The notes: generated from the sequence alone by a model not told the origin. Counted from the stretch's first letter, positions 21,346 to 30,563 are shown. The stretch: 64,000 nucleotides of DNA from JOPF136 sp963773835 (GCA_963773835.1 CAVZCQ010000004.1:1054001-1118000); one strand, 5' to 3'. Program-made: numbers and translations.

Positions 21346-22563
21346 TCAAATCCCAGGGTCGCGCTCGACCGTCCTGGCGAAAAGAAAGGTGCCCAGAAGC
21401 CCAATCGACCCCGCAACCAGGAAGGGGATTTGCGGACGAATTCTCCAGAGCAGACCCCCGATGGCCGATGCGGGGGTAATGGACAGGCTGCGGATTAAGT
21501 AATACAGCCCCACCGAACGGGCGCGGAGTTCGGGTTGCGCCAGGTCCACAATCATAGCTTTGCGGGACGGCTCCCCGATTTCCCGCAGGCCTCCCACAAC
21601 GAAGGCAAGAACCAGGCCCGTGAAGTTCCGAGCGGCAACTACCGCCACGGGAAAGAGTGCGAAACAAATGTAAGTGGCAATCACCAGCGGCCTCCGTCCC
21701 AAGCGGCTGGCCAATCCCATCGATGGGACATAAATCAGTATCGAAGTGCTGAGCTGGATGGCCACCAGCAATCCATAGCCCGGAATGCTCACACCAGTCA
21801 CATTGGTCACATAGAGAACGACGAAGATGTCCGCCATGCCTTCACAGGCGCGAATGGCAATGTCGGTCACCAGCAGACGCTTCAGGCTCGAGTGGAACGC
21901 GCTCCACACCCCTCCCAGCTTCACCGCGTCCCGGGGTTTGGCGGGCACACGAATGGTCCAAAGAACCGGCGCGGCCACCGCCGCCAGAACCAGAGTCAAA
22001 ACCAGCCCGGTTCCCATTCCTTCCCGCAGCCCTCGCGACCCGATCAGCGCGGCGCCGGCGAGCGGAGAAATCACCATCGGTATTCGCTTCAGAATGGACT
22101 GGACGGTGAAACCCACCGAGCGGCGCTCCGCGGGAAGCGCATCGCCAATCGTCGCGAAGATGGCGGGCGAAGCCATGGACTGCCAGGCCATCACCAGCGC
22201 CAGGCCCAGAAACATCCACGGCCAGGAAGGACTCAACAGATAAGCCACGTAGCCGGTCTGCGCCGCGACCAGAAACAAGAGGAACGCGCGGCGCCGTCCC
22301 CAGTGGTCGGCCAACCAGCCTCCCGGATACTGGTAGAGCGAGTCGAAGAAATCTTCCGCGGTTCCGAAAAGCCCGACTTCGGCCACGTTCGCTCCGAGCA
22401 GTTGGAGATATTTTGGTAGGTATTTCTTCCACAGCTCTTCCCCCAGCCCCACCAGGAATACGGCGCCGGAAGCGGCGACAACATTGCGCTCCATGCCCAG
22501 CGCGTGCGCGATTCGCGTGCGGGTCGCTGATTTCAGAAAACCTCTCTTCGACAACCGGGTCAA
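21346..22563 (-). CDS. Major facilitator superfamily transporter
   Basis: This 405-residue protein has about 11-12 hydrophobic helices and the MFS loop 2-3 motif GGWLADHWGRRRAF, with a related GLASRLGRRPLVI between helices 8 and 9. The substrate cannot be read from sequence. It lies downstream of two chrB-type genes on the same strand, so a role in chromate or oxyanion stress is suggested by context only. The TTG start at 22563 gives a long N-terminus; ATG 22494 (MERNVVAASGAVF) is a good alternative. Confidence 0.88.
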   Translation of the reverse strand: MTRLSKRGFLKSATRTRIAHALGMERNVVAASGAVFLVGLGEELWKKYLPKYLQLLGANVAEVGLFGTAEDFFDSLYQYPGGWLADHWGRRRAFLLFLVAAQTGYVAYLLSPSWPWMFLGLALVMAWQSMASPAIFATIGDALPAERRSVGFTVQSILKRIPMVISPLAGAALIGSRGLREGMGTGLVLTLVLAAVAAPVLWTIRVPAKPRDAVKLGGVWSAFHSSLKRLLVTDIAIRACEGMADIFVVLYVTNVTGVSIPGYGLLVAIQLSTSILIYVPSMGLASRLGRRPLVIATYICFALFPVAVVAARNFTGLVLAFVVGGLREIGEPSRKAMIVDLAQPELRARSVGLYYLIRSLSITPASAIGGLLWRIRPQIPFLVAGSIGLLGTFLFARTVERDPGI

Positions 22564-22642
22564 GAGACCCAGCTCGCGCGCCGCATCCCTGCCACCAGGC
22601 GCGACCCCGGGCCGTTCACAAGCGCGAAAACGAATACTCCGA

Positions 22643-22658
22643 GGCGGCCTTCAGGCCG
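22643..22658. repeat. GCGGCCT palindrome between MFS and ChrB genes
   Basis: Seven-bp arms GCGGCCT/AGGCCGC around TC, the same X-TC-X layout as the longer elements elsewhere in the window. Confidence 0.7.
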
Positions 22659-22680
22659 CGTCCTGGAAGGCGCCGTGGGG

Positions 22681-23121
22681 CTAGCCGCTCTTCACCATCT
22701 CGCGGCAGTAGGCGTAGAGCGCGTCGTAGACGATCCACTCCGCTGCATTGATTTCGTGATCGTTCGAGTAGCCAAGCCGGCGAAAGCCTTCGGCCACCGC
22801 GGACAGCCCGGCCGATTCCGGCTGGTGCCACAGCGAGTTGTCCGTGTCCGCCCCGTTGACGATTTTTCCCAACAGCATCAGCGCCGGGTCCGACGCGAGG
22901 CCGTATTTTTTGAGAATGGCCTCGAACGAGCATTCCCGGCCATGGTGGCCGAGTTCGGCTCCGGCGACGTCAAACGGCGTCGCGCCCAATCGTGCGGCCT
23001 CGGATTCCACAAGCTCGGCGCGAACGAAATGGAATTCCGCTTCCGGGTCCACGAATCGCCGCAGCAGCCAGGGACATGCCACCCGATCCACCTTCACGTG
23101 CTCGCGTGTAATCCATTTCAT
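22681..23121 (-). CDS. ChrB-C-like chromate resistance protein (single-domain)
   Basis: This 146-residue protein matches the C-terminal domain of ChrB: WITREHVKVDRVACPWLLRRF, VPD-like PEAEFHFVRAEL and GHHGRECSFEAILKKYGL. It is a paralog of the C-terminal half of the next gene upstream (GHRGEDCTFETLQKEF). ATG 23121 has GGAGG eight bases upstream and is preferred over the GTG at 23136 that overlaps that site. ChrB is a chromate-responsive regulator in characterised systems; the role of the short form is unknown. Confidence 0.88.
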   Translation of the reverse strand: MKWITREHVKVDRVACPWLLRRFVDPEAEFHFVRAELVESEAARLGATPFDVAGAELGHHGRECSFEAILKKYGLASDPALMLLGKIVNGADTDNSLWHQPESAGLSAVAEGFRRLGYSNDHEINAAEWIVYDALYAYCREMVKSG

Positions 23122-23193
23122 CGAGTTTTCCTCCACGATGTTTGCAAGCCCCTCAGCGGAATCACGGAAACTCGCCCCCCGCGGGGTGCGGCG

Positions 23194-24126
23194 TCACTTT
23201 CGGGAAACAGAACGGTGCAAGGCTTCGATTAATTGCATTCCCCGCTGGAGAAGCTGGCCATCGGGGACGCCTTCCAATGCCCAGCCCATCAGCACCTGGT
23301 CAATCCCAAATCCTTCCGGACGGCCAAATTTGCCGTCCAGCAGATCCGCATCGTGGATGATCCGGCCGATGTTCTCGACCGCCCGATCGCGGATTCGGAA
23401 CTCCTTCTGCAGCGTCTCGAAAGTGCAATCCTCCCCGCGATGGCCGAAGCCGCCCTGAAACATATCGAACGGCACGCTCTGCGCGGGGATGTGCTCTTCC
23501 CGGGCAAACGCAAATCGCGCCCTGCGGTCGATGGATCGCCGGATCAGCCAGGCCGATGCCGACCGGTCGATGCCGGGCCGCGGTCGCGTCACCCACACCC
23601 GGCCCACATACTCCTTTGGGTTGGGGCGTTCTGCGGCCTGCCCGGAGAGAGGAGAAACGTCGGCGCGCGCCAGTAACTCCTCCGCGCGCTTCCGCAAGGG
23701 GCTCTTGAAGAAATCAATCTCCACAATCTCGGCAAACTTGGCCCTCAACCGCCGCAGGCCGCCCGGCTTCCGCTTGCCGGCCGGTGTGACGCAATACTTC
23801 TCGAGGTCCCGAATCAGCCCCTGGTATTCGCGGCCCCGCGCCTCCGAGAAGCGCGCAACGAGTTGGGCCGCCGGGAGGTTGTCGATGGATTGGACTCTCA
23901 CCACGGACGCTTCGCCCCGGTACTTCCGGATGGACTCGGCCAGCCACTCGAATCGCTCCTGATTGGCGGGCTGATTCGGCAGCAGGTAGCCCGAATTGCC
24001 GAGAGCGAGAGCCCCGTAGCGGAGGAGCTTCCTCCACACCTCCACCCGCTGGCTTGCCTGGCCGGCGGGCAGCGTGAAGGTGAACAACAGCCAGGGAACG
24101 AGTCTCTCCTGCCTCGTTATGGACAT
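23194..24126 (-). CDS. chrB: ChrB-type chromate resistance/regulatory protein
   Basis: This 310-residue protein has an N-terminal ChrB_N region (PWLLFTFTLPAGQASQRVEVWR, with conserved GALALGNSGYLLP) and a C-terminal ChrB domain (WVTRPRPGIDRSASAWLIRR and GHRGEDCTFETLQK). In Ochrobactrum and related systems ChrB senses chromate and controls the chrA exporter gene. No chrA is present here; an MFS gene takes the downstream position. It is first in the cluster, with a promoter-like site just upstream. Confidence 0.9.
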   Translation of the reverse strand: MSITRQERLVPWLLFTFTLPAGQASQRVEVWRKLLRYGALALGNSGYLLPNQPANQERFEWLAESIRKYRGEASVVRVQSIDNLPAAQLVARFSEARGREYQGLIRDLEKYCVTPAGKRKPGGLRRLRAKFAEIVEIDFFKSPLRKRAEELLARADVSPLSGQAAERPNPKEYVGRVWVTRPRPGIDRSASAWLIRRSIDRRARFAFAREEHIPAQSVPFDMFQGGFGHRGEDCTFETLQKEFRIRDRAVENIGRIIHDADLLDGKFGRPEGFGIDQVLMGWALEGVPDGQLLQRGMQLIEALHRSVSRK

Positions 24127-24137
24127 TACAGAGAGAA

Positions 24138-24164
24138 GTTATATCCATATCTCGGCGACGTCAA
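24138..24164 (-). promoter_or_regulatory. Promoter-like site for the chrB cluster, very short leader
   Basis: On the minus strand TTGACG (24159-24164) and TATAAC (24138-24143) are 15 bp apart, slightly short. The ATG at 24126 begins 11 nt after the -10, so the transcript would have only about 4-5 untranslated bases. No Shine-Dalgarno sequence is seen. Confidence 0.45.
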
Positions 24165-24235
24165 GTGGGATCTGGCGGAACGCCTGGCCCGCACCGTCGT
24201 CGGGCGCCATCTGCTTTACAGGACCGCGGAGGTCT

Positions 24236-25036
24236 TCAGACTGCCGAGGAAGGGTTGGGGGGCGCCGGTGGCGTCAGCCCGTCGATGAACTCCCTCATCG
24301 CCGGGTTCGGACGCACTGGCGCGAACGCCGGGTCCGTCTTTACGGACAGGATGTCCTTGTAGTGTTCGTCGCGCGCCTTCCGCAGATACAGCAGGCACCG
24401 TTCCGTGTCGCCCATCCGGCCGTACGTCTTCGCCACGTAGAAATAGAACGCGCCGCGATCTTCCACCCCGCGTTCCAGCACGATGGCTCCGCTGCGGTTA
24501 TGCTGGTCGAAAACCGTGGGGTCCAGCGCCACCGCGGCACCGAACGCCTCCATCATTTCCGCGTACTTCTTTTCTTGCAGGTAGGCATAACCCAGGTTGC
24601 TGTGGAAACTGGCCACGCTGGAATCCATTTTGATGGCCTTGCGGTACTGGCGGATGGCCTTGCCGTAATGCCTCTCGTTGTAATAGACGCAGCCGATGTT
24701 ATTCGTCGCGGCCGCGAAGTGCGGATCGGCCTTCAGTGCGCGCTCGTAATACTTTTTGGCCTCATGCGTTCTCAACAATGCCTGGTACGCGTTTCCAATC
24801 CGGTTCAGGATTTGCGCGTTGTGCGGATCCGCGGCCAGCAGTTCGTTGTAGCTGCGCACCGCGTCCTCGTAATCCTTCTCCTCCACCAACTGGTCCGCGG
24901 CCACCAGCTTCTGGATCGCGCTCGTCCCCGGCCGGGGCTTCTGCGGCGTCTGCGCCGAGCCGTCTTGGGCCCAGCCGGGAACGCGCATGGCTAGGCACAG
25001 CACTAGCGAAACGCCTATGCGCCCGAAGTCGTTCAT
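24236..25036 (-). CDS. Exported tetratricopeptide-repeat protein
   Basis: This 266-residue protein has a signal peptide (about residues 1-23, ending PGWAQ). Four to five TPR units follow between about 40 and 200 (for example AQILNRIGNAYQALLRTHEA, then AATNNIGCVYYNERHYGKA). It would act in the periplasm as a protein-protein scaffold. The partner is unknown; the next gene upstream encodes a class A penicillin-binding protein 50 bp away, so a cell-wall role is possible but speculative. Confidence 0.85.
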   Translation of the reverse strand: MNDFGRIGVSLVLCLAMRVPGWAQDGSAQTPQKPRPGTSAIQKLVAADQLVEEKDYEDAVRSYNELLAADPHNAQILNRIGNAYQALLRTHEAKKYYERALKADPHFAAATNNIGCVYYNERHYGKAIRQYRKAIKMDSSVASFHSNLGYAYLQEKKYAEMMEAFGAAVALDPTVFDQHNRSGAIVLERGVEDRGAFYFYVAKTYGRMGDTERCLLYLRKARDEHYKDILSVKTDPAFAPVRPNPAMREFIDGLTPPAPPNPSSAV

Positions 25037-25086
25037 GGCCCCACCCTCCCGGCTCCTGCGGCGGCTGAATATGGGGAGCTTTCACC

Positions 25087-27669
25087 TCAGCCCGGAGCCT
25101 GGTCTTTCTTCTTTCCGCCGCCAAAGATACCAAAAATCTTTTCCCAAAGGCTTTTTTTCTTCTGCACAGCGGGAGTCTGGGCCTGGGACGACGAATCGGC
25201 GGACGCCTTGCGCGGCGCGCGCGCCGCCGGCCGGTTCCGATGCGCCGCCTCGGACGCAGGCTGCACGGCAGGATCACCAGGCAGCGGTCCAGCGGACGCC
25301 GTGCCGGGCTCGCCCTCCGTAGCACCCCCGGCCATCGCCGCAGCCAGCCCTCCATGCCGCTCGCAATACTCGCTCGGCTCGGTCCCGCTTAGGAAAGCTT
25401 CGGTGCGCGTCACCGGGCAGAGCGGGGTGGCGCGTTCCTCAGTGTCCGGGTCGATCGCCACCAGGCTCACTCCGTCCGGCGGAGCGAAGTCGCGCACCTG
25501 CGCGTAATCCGGCAGGGCCATGGCGCGCTTCATGAACTCCGCCCAGATCGGCGCCGCGGAATTGCCCCCCGCTAGCCCCAGTTCCCGGTTGTCGTCGAAC
25601 CCAACCCACACCACGCAGATCAGGTTCGACGTAAATCCCGCGAACCACCCGTCGTGCGACGTCCCCGTTTTGCCCGCAGCTGGGGCCGTAAATCCCCGCT
25701 CGCGCACCGGGTAGCCGGTCCCGTGGTTGATCACGTCCTCCAGAATGTTGGTCACGATGTACGCCGCGCGCGCGTCGATGGCCGCCCGCGTGCGCGGCGC
25801 GTAGCGCTCGATCCACTGTCCCCCAGCATCCTTCAACCCATGGATGAACATCGGCTCGGCGCGCACTCCCCCGTCCGCAAAAACCGTGTACCCCGCAGCC
25901 ACGTCCAGCGGGGTCATCTCATAGGCGCCCAGCGCCATCGCCGGCGTGGCCTGGATGTGCGGGTCCAACCCGGCCTGCCGCACCACCTCCACCACCCGCT
26001 GGTAGCCCACCAGTTCCGCCACCCGCACCGTGGCCACGTTCAGCGAGTGCGTCAGCGCCTCCCGTAGCGTCACCGTGCCGTAGAATTTCTCGCCGAAGTT
26101 GTCCGGCGCGTACTCGTTCCCGTCGAATTCGAACGTCGTGGGCTCGTCCACCACCGTCGAAAACGGCGTCAGAATCGGTTCGATCCCCTCCACCTCATTT
26201 TCGAACGCCGCCAGATAGACGAACGGTTTGAACGCCGAGCCGGGCTGCCGCCGCGCCTGCGCGCGGTTTAACTGGCTGGCTCCGTAATCCCGGCCTCCCA
26301 CCAGGGCCAGCACGTCCCCCGTGCGCGGGTCGAGCGCCACCAGAGCCACCTGAGCGTGCGGCACGCTCTCCGCGGATCCCTTCCGCTGGTTCTCCTTCGC
26401 CCAGCGCTCGTATTTCCGGTGGAGCTGCTCGTCCACTCCCTGCATCCCGATCTGCACCGCTTCCACCGCTGCGCGCTCCAGCCGCGGGTCCAGCGAGGTG
26501 TACACGCGGTAGCTCTGCGAGGTCAGATCCGACTCGGAGAAATCCTCCAGCAGGTGGTCTTTCACCATGTCCACGAAGAAAGGCGCCGCGGACGTCTCGA
26601 TCCCCCCGCGCACCAGCCGCAGCGGTGCTCGCTCCGCCTCGGCCTGCTGCGCCCCGGTGATCATCCCGTCGTCCACCATCTGCGCGAGCACGCGGTCGCG
26701 CGGCTCCGCCGTCCTCTCCGGATGGCTGTCTGCCGACGCATAGCGGTTGGGAGCCCGGATGATGCCCGCAAGAAAGGCGGCCTCCGGCAGCGTCAGTTCC
26801 CGCACGTCCTTCCCAAAATAGGCCTGCGCGCCTTCTCCAAATCCCCTGATGGCGAAACTGCCGCGGTTGCCCAGGTAAATTTCATTCGCGTACAGCTCAA
26901 ACAGCTGCTGTTTGGAGAAACGCTGCTCCAGCTCCAGCGCCACCAGCGTTTCGGCAACCTTGCGTTTCCACGTGCGCTCGCTCGAGAAGAAAAAACTCCG
27001 AGCCAGTTGCATCGTCAGGGTGCTCGCACCCTGGCCCACGTTGCGGTGGCGCAGGTCGGCCCACGCCGCCCCCACCACGCGCACCGGATCGAATCCGGGA
27101 TGCTCGAAGAACCGTTTGTCCTCCGCGGCCAGCACCGCATCCACCAGCACTTTGGGGAGCTGGTCCATGCGCACCACCCGCCTCTTCTCCCGCGCCGTGT
27201 CGAACAGATTCGTGATCAGTTCCGGCTCGAGTTCCGCGCTGGATAGCTCCTCGCGTTTCGGAAGCGATTCGATGCGCGCGATCCTGCCGCCCTCGAAGTT
27301 CACGCGCAGCGCGTTCCCGCCCCCGAAATAGGAATTCGCGGCCGGATGGATATCCACGCTGGAGCCGGACACGCGGTATTCGCCGCGCGCCCCCTCCTGC
27401 ACGCGGTCGAAATACCCCGCGCGCTGCAGATATCCCTCCACCTCGTTTTCCCGGATGGGTTCGCCCGCGTAGATCCGCCGTGGCGCCGAATACACCTGCG
27501 AAGTATTGCCGAACACCTGCCCCGAAAGCCGCGCCTCAATCATGCGCGAGTAGGCCACGTAGTAGTACGAAAACACCGCCGTGCCCGCCAGCACCAGCAG
27601 CAGGCCGCAGCACAGCAGAAAGATCCCCGGCCTCGAGGTCCAAAAACCGCGGGAGAGACGAAATCGCAA
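25087..27669 (-). CDS. Bifunctional class A penicillin-binding protein (PBP1B-like)
   Basis: This 860-residue membrane protein has one N-terminal transmembrane helix (about 15-37). A UB2H-like region follows (VYSAPRRIYAGEP). The glycosyltransferase domain carries catalytic Glu in AAEDKRFFEHPGFDPVR, STLTMQLARSFFF, and ELYANEIYLGNRG. The transpeptidase domain has the active Ser in GSAFKPF, SLN in THSLNVAT and KTGTSHDGWFAG. The C-terminal ~110 residues are low-complexity, ending in a basic Lys/Gly tail. It polymerises and crosslinks peptidoglycan. The N-terminal module favours the PBP1B/MrcB over the PBP1A subtype. Confidence 0.95.
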   Translation of the reverse strand: MRFRLSRGFWTSRPGIFLLCCGLLLVLAGTAVFSYYYVAYSRMIEARLSGQVFGNTSQVYSAPRRIYAGEPIRENEVEGYLQRAGYFDRVQEGARGEYRVSGSSVDIHPAANSYFGGGNALRVNFEGGRIARIESLPKREELSSAELEPELITNLFDTAREKRRVVRMDQLPKVLVDAVLAAEDKRFFEHPGFDPVRVVGAAWADLRHRNVGQGASTLTMQLARSFFFSSERTWKRKVAETLVALELEQRFSKQQLFELYANEIYLGNRGSFAIRGFGEGAQAYFGKDVRELTLPEAAFLAGIIRAPNRYASADSHPERTAEPRDRVLAQMVDDGMITGAQQAEAERAPLRLVRGGIETSAAPFFVDMVKDHLLEDFSESDLTSQSYRVYTSLDPRLERAAVEAVQIGMQGVDEQLHRKYERWAKENQRKGSAESVPHAQVALVALDPRTGDVLALVGGRDYGASQLNRAQARRQPGSAFKPFVYLAAFENEVEGIEPILTPFSTVVDEPTTFEFDGNEYAPDNFGEKFYGTVTLREALTHSLNVATVRVAELVGYQRVVEVVRQAGLDPHIQATPAMALGAYEMTPLDVAAGYTVFADGGVRAEPMFIHGLKDAGGQWIERYAPRTRAAIDARAAYIVTNILEDVINHGTGYPVRERGFTAPAAGKTGTSHDGWFAGFTSNLICVVWVGFDDNRELGLAGGNSAAPIWAEFMKRAMALPDYAQVRDFAPPDGVSLVAIDPDTEERATPLCPVTRTEAFLSGTEPSEYCERHGGLAAAMAGGATEGEPGTASAGPLPGDPAVQPASEAAHRNRPAARAPRKASADSSSQAQTPAVQKKKSLWEKIFGIFGGGKKKDQAPG

Positions 27670-27782
27670 CGGGATGGCTTCCCCCTTCTGGCGGTTCCCA
27701 AGCGCCGCCGGAGCGATTGCCTCCAGGCGGGTGGCGCGGAGCAGGCGGGCGCGTCACTCAGTAGAATTGTACCGCGAACCGC

Positions 27783-28196
27783 TCAAACGATGGGGCTTTC
27801 GCCCCTGGGGTGGAAGTCCAGATTCACTTCGTAGCCGAACAGGTTCACGGTAATCGTGTAATCCACGCTGATTCGCGCCGTTCTTCCGACCACCTGCACT
27901 TTGATGGCGTCCTCGTTGATCGGCAGGCCCAGCGTTTGCACCTCCGCCCACACCGCTTCCTTCGCTTTTTGGTCCGTCTTCTGGTGAGCGGAAAAGAAGG
28001 TGGCTTCCGTCTGGCAGGTATCCTGCAACTGGTAGTTGTTCACGTAGGCCGGAACGATCTTGAACCCGGCGTAACCGATGAGCCCGAAGATGACGAGCAC
28101 CACAATAAGTTTGAAGTGACCCTCGCCTCGCTCGAACGATTCGCGGTTCCGCCCTACCCTACCTTTTCGCAGCAGTTGCGGCCTTAAGCCTTTCAC
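27783..28196 (-). CDS. Small single-pass membrane protein, unknown function
   Basis: This 137-residue protein has a transmembrane helix near residues 28-48 (FKLIVVLVIFGLIGYAGF). A soluble domain follows with alpha-beta character (QTLGLPINEDAIKVQVVGRTAR, then ISVDYTITVNLFGYEV), resembling DUF4845-type proteins. Start is GTG 28196 with GAGGGA upstream. It lies between proS and the PBP gene on the same strand. Function is not known. Confidence 0.75.
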   Translation of the reverse strand: MKGLRPQLLRKGRVGRNRESFERGEGHFKLIVVLVIFGLIGYAGFKIVPAYVNNYQLQDTCQTEATFFSAHQKTDQKAKEAVWAEVQTLGLPINEDAIKVQVVGRTARISVDYTITVNLFGYEVNLDFHPRGESPIV

Positions 28197-28341
28197 AGTC
28201 CATCCCTCATCCGCCCGATGCGGCAGATCCCCCGGGGAGCAACCGGAAACGCGCCGATGCTAGCATCGGCCCGCGCGAGTGTCGAGGCGCTCGCCGCCCC
28301 GCGTTTCCGATCGGTCAATCGCCCGCGCCCCGGCGCGCCGC

Positions 28342-29781
28342 TTAATACGCGCGCCCGAAGAGCGCGCGCTCCTTCGCCGCGGCTCCGCAAGCGATGCAAG
28401 GTCCCGACCCCCCCGGCTGCTCCAGAGGAATGTTGCGGATCGTCGCTTTCGTCTCCGCCTTCACCCGCGCCTCGCATTCCGCCTCTCCGCACCAGAAGGA
28501 AAACGCGAATCCATCCTCCACCGCGCTGCGGAACTCCTCGTAGGTCTTCGGGTCACGCGTGTTCGCTTTGCGGAATTCCAGTGCGCGCTCGTAGAGCGCC
28601 TTCTGGATGGACTCCAGCGCCTCTCCTGCCGCCGCAGCCAGGCCCTCCCGCGGGACAAACGACTTCCCTTCCCTGCCCGGACGGTCGCGCCGCGCCAGCG
28701 CCACGCTGCTTTTCGCCACGTCTTTTGGCCCGATCTCGATCCGCAGCGGCACGCCCCGCATTTCCCAGTCGTTGAACTTGAAACCCGGTGTCACGCCCTC
28801 GCGCTCGTCCAGCTTCACGCGCAGCCCCGCCCCCGCCAGCTCCGCACGCACGGCGTGCGCTGCCTCGCTCACCTGCGCCTTTTCCTGCTCGTTCTTGAAG
28901 ATGGGCACGATCACGATCTGCTGCGGCGCCAGTCGCGGCGGAAAAATCAGACCCTGATCGTCCCCGTGCACCATGATGATCGCCCCCACCACCCGCGTCG
29001 AAAGGCCCCACGATGTGGTCCAGCAGTATTGCAGTTGCCCGCCCCGGTCCAAATACCGGATCTCGAAGGCTTTGGCGAAGTTTTGACCGAGATTGTGGGA
29101 GGTGCAAAATTGCAATGCCTTCTTGTCGCCCATCATGGCTTCGAGCGAATAGGTAACGTCGGCTCCTGCGAACTTCTCCGAGTCCGTTTTGCGCCCCGGA
29201 ATCACCGGAATGGCCGCTTCCTTCACCGCAAAGTCGGTGTAAACGTCCGCCATCTGCAGGGTCTCGGCCTGTGCTTCGGCGGCGGTGGCGTGCGCCGTGT
29301 GGCCCTCCTGCCAGAAGAACTCCAGCGTGCGCAGGAACAGTTTCGTCCGTAGCTCCCACCTCACCACGCTGTTCCACTGGTTGATCAGCACCGGCAGGTC
29401 CCGGTACGACTGGATCCACTTCGCATACGCGTGTCCGATGATTGTCTCCGACGTCGGACGGATCACCAGCGGCTCGGCCAGCTCTTCCCCGCCCCCGTGT
29501 GTCACCACCGCCAGCTCTGGTGAAAAGCCGGCCACGTGCGATTTCTCCTTCTCGATGAAGCTGCGCGGGATCAGCAGCGGAAATGCGGCATTCACGTGTC
29601 CCGTGGCCTTGAACCGCCGGTCCAGCGCCGCCGTGATGTTCTCCCACAGCGCCCAGCCGTACGGACGCACGATCATGCAGCCGCGCACCGGAGCGTAGTC
29701 CGCCATCTCGCTCCGCAGCACCACCTGGTTGTACCATTCGGAAAAATCTTCCGCCCGTGTGGGCAGTTTCTGCTCCGCCAT
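28342..29781 (-). CDS. proS: Prolyl-tRNA synthetase, archaeal/eukaryote-like type
   Basis: This 479-residue class II synthetase charges tRNA-Pro. Motif 2 region VVRWELRTKLFLRTLEFFWQEGH and the early YAPVRGCMIVRPYGWALWE are typical. There is no INS editing domain. The C-terminus carries a zinc-ribbon-like set of cysteines (Cys in FWCGEAECEA and GPCIACG) and ends in aromatic FGRAY, hallmarks of the short eukaryote/archaeal-type ProRS found in some bacteria. Confidence 0.96.
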   Translation of the reverse strand: MAEQKLPTRAEDFSEWYNQVVLRSEMADYAPVRGCMIVRPYGWALWENITAALDRRFKATGHVNAAFPLLIPRSFIEKEKSHVAGFSPELAVVTHGGGEELAEPLVIRPTSETIIGHAYAKWIQSYRDLPVLINQWNSVVRWELRTKLFLRTLEFFWQEGHTAHATAAEAQAETLQMADVYTDFAVKEAAIPVIPGRKTDSEKFAGADVTYSLEAMMGDKKALQFCTSHNLGQNFAKAFEIRYLDRGGQLQYCWTTSWGLSTRVVGAIIMVHGDDQGLIFPPRLAPQQIVIVPIFKNEQEKAQVSEAAHAVRAELAGAGLRVKLDEREGVTPGFKFNDWEMRGVPLRIEIGPKDVAKSSVALARRDRPGREGKSFVPREGLAAAAGEALESIQKALYERALEFRKANTRDPKTYEEFRSAVEDGFAFSFWCGEAECEARVKAETKATIRNIPLEQPGGSGPCIACGAAAKERALFGRAY

Positions 29782-29878
29782 TCTCTTACGCTCCCGTCTT
29801 GAAAAGACACCAAAGAAGCAAACTACTCAGCCTATGGAACGGCCCTTCTGATGTCAACGAGTTCGCGTCGGGACAGAA

Positions 29879-30148
29879 TTAGTAGGTAGTCGAGGTCCGT
29901 CGTTCGATCGCTGTGACAACAATGATTCGCTGGTCCGGAACGCGAAAGAAAAACACCCGCCAGGCTCCCACCCGGCGCCGATAAGTTTTTTCACGGCCAC
30001 GGAGGAGTTTGATGTCCCCCTGGAAAGGATCCAGCGCCATCTCGCGTAGGGCGCCCAGGATGCGCTCCCGGTCGGGAGGCTCAAGCAGATCGAGAGACTT
30101 TCTTGCGGGCCCGGCGAGGCGCACTTCCCACGGAAGCGAGATATTCAT
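29879..30148 (-). CDS. RelE/ParE-superfamily toxin
   Basis: This 89-residue protein has the RelE fold pattern: SLPWEVRLAGPARKSLDLL, GALREMALDPFQGDIKLLRG, KTYRRRVGAWRVFFFRV and a closing VVTAIERRTSTTY. Basic residues in the last two blocks match the mRNA-binding surface of RelE-type mRNA interferases. ATG 30148 is chosen because it gives the family N-terminus. It overlaps the 3' end of the upstream antitoxin gene by 68 bp, more than the usual few bases. Confidence 0.85.
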   Translation of the reverse strand: MNISLPWEVRLAGPARKSLDLLEPPDRERILGALREMALDPFQGDIKLLRGREKTYRRRVGAWRVFFFRVPDQRIIVVTAIERRTSTTY

Positions 30149-30371
30149 TGAGTGTGACGTAGTCGCCCCTTCGGTAGGCCGCCTCTCCCCGGCGAATCGC
30201 ACGGAGTTCAGCGTGCGTTGGAACCTCAACAGGAAGGCGGCGTCGGGAGAAGTAAAAGTGAAGAGCCTCCACCGCGACATCGGAAGGTTCACGGTTCTCG
30301 CGTCTGGCCGTTCTCTGCACCCGGCGCCCGACTGCCGCCGGAAGAACGATGGTGTACCGTTGCGCTCTCAT
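30081..30371 (-). CDS. Ribbon-helix-helix-like antitoxin paired with RelE toxin
   Basis: This 96-residue protein begins MRAQRYTIVLPAAVGRRVQRTA, consistent with a short beta strand and RHH/CopG DNA-binding helices. The charged C-terminal tail ends ARRARKKVSRSA and would contact the toxin. The order antitoxin then toxin, with a 68-bp overlap, supports a type II pair. A longer open frame upstream is antisense to rpiB and is not coding. A TACAAT -10-like hexamer sits nine bases before the ATG. Confidence 0.75.
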   Translation of the reverse strand: MRAQRYTIVLPAAVGRRVQRTARRENREPSDVAVEALHFYFSRRRLPVEVPTHAELRAIRRGEAAYRRGDYVTLNEYLASVGSAPRRARKKVSRSA

Positions 30372-30380
30372 TTCGCTTTC

Positions 30381-30386
30381 ATTGTA
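30381..30386 (-). promoter_or_regulatory. -10-like TACAAT for the RelE antitoxin-toxin pair
   Basis: TACAAT ends ten bases before the antitoxin ATG, so a transcript would have almost no leader. No good -35 hexamer is visible at 17 bp (CTCAAC), so expression may depend on another factor or the site may be chance. Confidence 0.35.
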
Positions 30387-30518
30387 ACACCGGAAGAGTG
30401 GCAGTTGAGCCGCGAATAGAATTCCCAATCTGAGACCATGCAATATGTGTGGCCTCTCCGCAGGAGGACGATCGTGCGGCACGATCCAAGTCCAGCCAGT
30501 GCCCGCCGCAGCCTCGCA

Positions 30519-30547
30519 TTGCAAATGTTCTTCGTCGCGCCTAGAAT
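30519..30547 (+). promoter_or_regulatory. Sigma70-type promoter for rpiB
   Basis: TTGCAA (30519-30524) and TAGAAT (30542-30547) are separated by exactly 17 bp. GAGGGG at 30554-30559 is the ribosome binding site for ATG 30564, giving a leader of about 10 nt. It is divergent from the toxin-antitoxin pair. Confidence 0.65.
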
Positions 30548-30563
30548 TTAACCGAGGGGTACG

